Origin: Antedon mediterranea
Lineage: Eukaryota > Echinodermata > Crinoidea > Comatulida > Antedonidae
Assembly (NCBI RefSeq): GCF_964355755.1
Contig: NC_092674.1
Span: 7,817,001 to 7,881,000 of the forward strand
DNA: 64,000 nt
Direction: 5' to 3'
The position numbers and the translations under genes were made by a program. The notes under the pieces were generated by a model. It was given only the letters and a program-made list of their open reading frames with translations, had not been told where the DNA came from and searched no databases. Positions 59,745 to 64,000 of the stretch are shown piece by piece; position 1 is the stretch's first letter; the number at the start of each line of letters is the position of its first letter.

Positions 59745-62700
59745 CTAAAATAAACAAAGTGTATGTATATTTATTTCATCAAAGGATCTCCTTTTTTCAG
59801 AATTAATTTGATCGTAACATTCATAAGTCATAGTCATTATCTAAAGTTTTTTCATTTTCAACCACAGTAACAATCTAGGAGTGATACTTTACCGTTTCGA
59901 TATCATCAAGGTGATAACAACTGTGAGAATTATCAAGAGTACTGATGATCCAATTACAACTCCTATTAGTATTACGTAATCTGAAAAACATGAAACATGT
60001 CACATTGTTATAGTTGTCATTTTTAATGTATGTAGAATTCTAGGTCTAAATCTCTTCGACTGTTTTCATTAACAATACTAACATTTTATCTCAATCAATC
60101 TCAATACACACCTAATTGCTCCTTCTGGCTTGGATCACAATTGGTTCCAAACCAAAATTTCTTTGTGTCAGATGTACTGTTATTGTTTACATATGATGCA
60201 AATACTGTGAATGTATATTCTATACTTGGCTCAATTTCTTCACCAAATAATACAAGTTCAGTTTCTGTTGTACTTCCTTGCTGAAAGATTCTACCTGACA
60301 ATTCATAATAGTAGATCAGCTGATAGTCTGTGATTCCACACGTAGGAGATTTCCACTTTATCACAAAATGTGTTCCATTTGTGAATGGCCCAATTTTAAT
60401 CGCTGGTTCTAGCATTACAAAATAGAATATAAAATAAATATTGTAAGCCTAATTTGTTTCTTACAAGGATAGACATAGACATCGCTTTATTCATCCTTAG
60501 ATTTGAATATTACAGTGTTCTTATCTTTCTCTCTTAATAATTATAAAAACAGTATTAAATAAAGACAAAAGAATATAACTAACGAACATATCTTCTATTG
60601 AAAAGGCCAAAAAGGATGGTATTATGTTTATTAGAATAGGGAAGAGTAAACATTCCACTCTTTCGGATTAGGACTGTTATTATTTTAGTTAATGGTCAAC
60701 CAACCTGACGGAGCTGTTTGTATCTTTGTATTTTGTCCCCAATTACCGGCAATATCCATATTATTAATAACTCGAGCGTTTACGACATATTCAGTACAAC
60801 TTGATAATCCTGATAGTTCAACTTCTAATTGAGAACTGTTTGTTGTGTTGACAACATCTTGTGTATTTCCATCAATGTCCGAGTATTGCACTTGATATCG
60901 AAGAATATAGTTACATTGGATGCTATCATAATTACTAGATACAGGCTGAAAATACAACAAAAAAATTCAGGTAAGGTAAAATGGGTATGACAGCTATGAC
61001 ATGGAAACCTGGGGCCGGGGAGAATTGGACGGCCCAAAACAACATGGCGGAAAACAGTGGAAAAAGTGGGAGAAACCCTTAGATGGGAGGACATGTAACG
61101 AATCAAAACTATAACCAACTAGAACATTGCCATTGCAGCCTTATGGCCCACGAGGTCTGAAGAGGTTAGGTAAGGTAAAATATAACCAAAATACAGTAAA
61201 TGACAAATACCGTTGTTTGGATATGATACAGGTAACCGTTAACAATTTTCGATTTAATATTTAAAATCTAAAAAAAAATAGAAAATACTTTGACACCTAG
61301 CTACTACTGAACTACAGGCAATGAATTATTTGCGGACCATTTTAAAAACTATTTACGTCATTAAAACCTAAAACAGCAACATAATGTATACCTTTAGGTG
61401 ACAGAACATTTGCGGAACCTTTGAGAAACCATTTACGTCATGAAAACTATGTAATACTTTCACTGAACATACATAAATACCAATAACGTAATGTATAATG
61501 TTTGAAACATTATAACAAACAAAAATAAATCTATATTAAACAATGTACCTTTACACTCACGATCATCTGATTATCTTCAACGGTTTCTAATTCTATCTCA
61601 GGTTCTTCTAAAGGTTCTATTTCATAATACAAAAAAATCAATTTCAAACAGTAGGTAAGTCGATGTTATAGATTTACGCCCTATTATAGATATAAAATAA
61701 ATGCATTTGGTTAATTTGCTGATCGCAGTAATATAACTAATATACTTTGTATTGTTTTACATGATTTTGGTGTAATAATAGAGTTTACCTAAACAGATTG
61801 TATTTGTTGTTCCAAGTGTACTTCTTGGTCCATCTATCTCAATACCACCAACCACCCTCGAAAATTGAGAGTAGAACTGAACTTGAGTATTTGGGATGAG
61901 ATTATCAATAACAATAAATACATCGTTTTCTGGTTTAACTATAGATGTAAATGAATCCATCTGCGATGATTTATATGAAAGCTTTCGTCTTGTAATTGTT
62001 CCTGTTCCATAGTCTTCACCAGGAATCCAAATGACATCAAATGCTATATTTGTTGCTGTCTGGTTTACAACACTTGGCGGTTCAGAACGATATGGCAATG
62101 CTAATTGTTATAAATACAAAATGTTTTGTAAAAACTGTAAGTTTTAACTAACTAAGTAACTCATTTGAATAGGGTATAGCAGAAAATGCTGATCATGTGT
62201 CATTATGGAGGATCTTGAATATGTCACATATTAACAGATTGTATGTTTTATAATTTAATAGAATTACCACTGGAGTCACATTTGATTACGGGAAAGCATC
62301 AAGTGCTCGACTACAATAGTTGATGCTAATGCTAGTAGTAGGCCTACCAATACCATGCTTGCATCAAGCTACTGCAGTATTATGTTGTATTATGCCTATC
62401 TATCCAAACTGAAAAATACACTTTTTATATTTGTTTATTATCGTTACCTATGCTGCATTCATCTCCCGTCCATGCCTCATGACATCCATTAGGGCAAATT
62501 CCATCTCGATTGCAATTTACAGAATGTTTGCAGTGACATGGATAGTTACACAAAACACCAAAGAATCCGGATGGACAGAACGGCGGTACTATTATAAACA
62601 AAACAGGTACATATAATTTTAAAAACAAAACAGTTTTTTAAATCTTTGGTCCGTAAATACATTTTTTAAATAGATTTTCTTTTAAAAATATGACTATAAA

Positions 62701-63917
62701 ACGTTATTTTTGGGATTTAAAGTAAAAAAAAAAACTATTATGGAGCCATGGTTTTGAATATTGAATAATATTTATATAGTAAGTTAACTTTAGTTTGCAA
62801 AGTGAAGATAAACCAAACAACCTAAATAAATCAGAAATTAAGCGAAATACTTGGCAATATAGAGATAGCAACAGAGGGCGTGCTGTTTATTATTTTGGCC
62901 CATATATTGAATATATATATACAAATAACTCCAGATTTTAATCAGAATTTGTCACCAATACATCAATTGTTCTGACAATCAACAGACATGTCTGGAAGTA
63001 TATACCCATTAACGCCTAACAATTCAGGAAGAAGATTTTGGGCGCAACCGTGCAAACAAACAAACAAAAACAAACAAACAAAAGACACAAAGCAAGTACT
63101 ATAAATTTATACTTTGCTAAGTAACAATTGTGGTTAATTGTGGTACAGTAGTATCATAAAGTGTATACTTTTAGAGTATACAGTACCTTGACAAGTATCA
63201 CCAGTGTATCCATCCAAACGGTTTGACCCGGATGAACATCCTGTGTGTTTATCACAAACACTATCATCACAGTGACATTCTTGGCGACAATCTGCTCCAT
63301 AGTATCCAGCCCCACACACTATAAAACGTAGTTCAATATTATTCCATCACAGATAATATTATGTTTACAGTTTTCACATCTTATTCTATCATTATTTCTT
63401 ATCTTACTTGAGTGAACATGTAATAATCATTACAATAATATTATATTATAATCATATTATAGCAATAATTCTAATACAGTATTAATTATAAACTTTTTAA
63501 ATCTATATATAAATTTACATAGGGGAACATTTTTGTAACAATAACCTGTACTACAATCGTTTCCTCCAAAACCATTGATGCATGTACAACCAACTGGATC
63601 AGGTGGACAAAAAAGTATTCCAGTACAATTCGCACCCTCGCTGCTACACACAGAGTCACATTTACGACCCCAGTTGTTATTTCCACAACCTATCGAAAAT
63701 AAAATACATAAAATAACGTTCAATGTATGTTTATTTGTTAATTACACGTCCACGTATTTTAGCAGTTTATATTTAGGCCTACCGTTTTCACAAGAATCGC
63801 CGTTGAATCCTGCTTGGCAAATACAAACACCCGTTTTATCGTCACACACTCCACCATTATAACATACGGGACAGTCCATTTCACAGTCTGGAGGGTTCCA
63901 CTTTGGCGAGGGACAAG
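59528..63917 (-). CDS. Receptor gene 1: Tie-like ectodomain with ITAM-like tail (5' end outside)
   Basis: Ten exons visible, in phase: 63783-63917, 63546-63689, 63187-63318, 62448-62588 (EGF1-4), 61789-62100 (FN3), 61549-61616 (linker), 60705-60945 and 60112-60408 (FN3), 59893-59980 (TM, VVIGSSVLLIILTVVITLMI), 59528-59744 (tail). Signal peptide, domain A and Ig-like exons must lie right of the window. The tail has TDYHSLSEKYEQSVYEDIEL, an ITAM-like YxxL-x8-YxxI, followed by FIYANSES and HVYSNH (two YxN sites) and TGA. It is the most diverged of the three ITAM-type members yet keeps exactly the same motif spacing. In EGF3 a cysteine present in genes 2-4 is replaced (GSNRLDGYTG), which should break one disulphide. 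Confidence 0.9.
60969..61190 (+). pseudogene. LINE C-terminal fragment with GGTAA tail
   Basis: The frame contains PGRIGRPKTTWRKTVEKVG, LRWEDM, stops, and ALWPTRSEEVR, the C-terminal pattern of RTE-like LINE proteins. It ends in AGGTAAGGTAAAAT, and the same word AGGTAAGGTAAAAT lies at its left edge (60970), perhaps a target duplication. It lies in the gene 1 intron between the linker and second FN3 exons. Confidence 0.6.
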
Positions 63918-64000
63918 CTAATAAAGACAACATTTAAAATGAATACACTACTGTATACGATTATATTGGTCGGTATATTTTTGCTTAGTACAAACAGAAT

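Overview
The window looks like metazoan nuclear DNA. It is AT-rich, the genes have many short exons with GT...AG junctions, and it carries LTR and non-LTR retrotransposon pieces, a tRNA-derived SINE and many small TIR elements. The word TAGGCCTA recurs throughout, which together with the gene content makes me favour an echinoderm or another invertebrate deuterostome. That taxon is an inference I cannot confirm here.

The main content is a head-to-tail tandem array of five paralogous type I receptor genes, all on the minus strand. From the right edge leftwards: gene 1 (59528-63917, 5' end outside the window), gene 2 (46391-55429), gene 3 (31343-41502), gene 4 (12694-28712) and gene 5 (4479-8979, 3' part outside the window). 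I derived the exons by hand, and reading phases close across every modelled junction. The complete ectodomain order is signal peptide, an unrecognised ~130-residue domain ('domain A'), an Ig-like domain, four EGF-like domains, one FN3 domain, a short linker, two more FN3 domains and one TM helix. The Ig-EGF1-EGF2-EGF3 run closely resembles angiopoietin receptors of the Tie family, but no kinase domain is present.

The genes differ at the C-terminus. Gene 4 continues into tandem tyrosine-phosphatase domains: D1 has WPD and [11 protein letters not shown]2 has WPN and HCLDGVCRSG. Genes 1 and 3 end in a short tail with an ITAM-like motif, YxxL-x8-YxxI, followed by two YxN sites. Gene 2 once had the same tail, but a mobile element sits between the two ITAM half-sites and an early stop follows the first. 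All four visible TM exons end in the same phase-2 split codon, so the tail types could be exchanged at one intron. This looks like a paired-receptor cluster in which ITAM-type and phosphatase-type members share closely related ectodomains. It is the most interesting system in the window.

The rest is mostly mobile DNA. At 1-4000 there is the 3' part of a BEL/Pao-type LTR retrotransposon followed by decayed LINE sequence. Introns and spacers hold a SINE (7295-7602), LINE tails, several MITE families (some with target duplications confirmed by an empty paralogous site), a 2.56-kb TIR element in gene 2 that carries a 205-bp near-perfect palindrome with a hammerhead-ribozyme-like core, and a perfect 314-bp tandem duplication. 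Blocks upstream of genes 2 to 5 are conserved between paralogues and are candidate promoters or enhancers.
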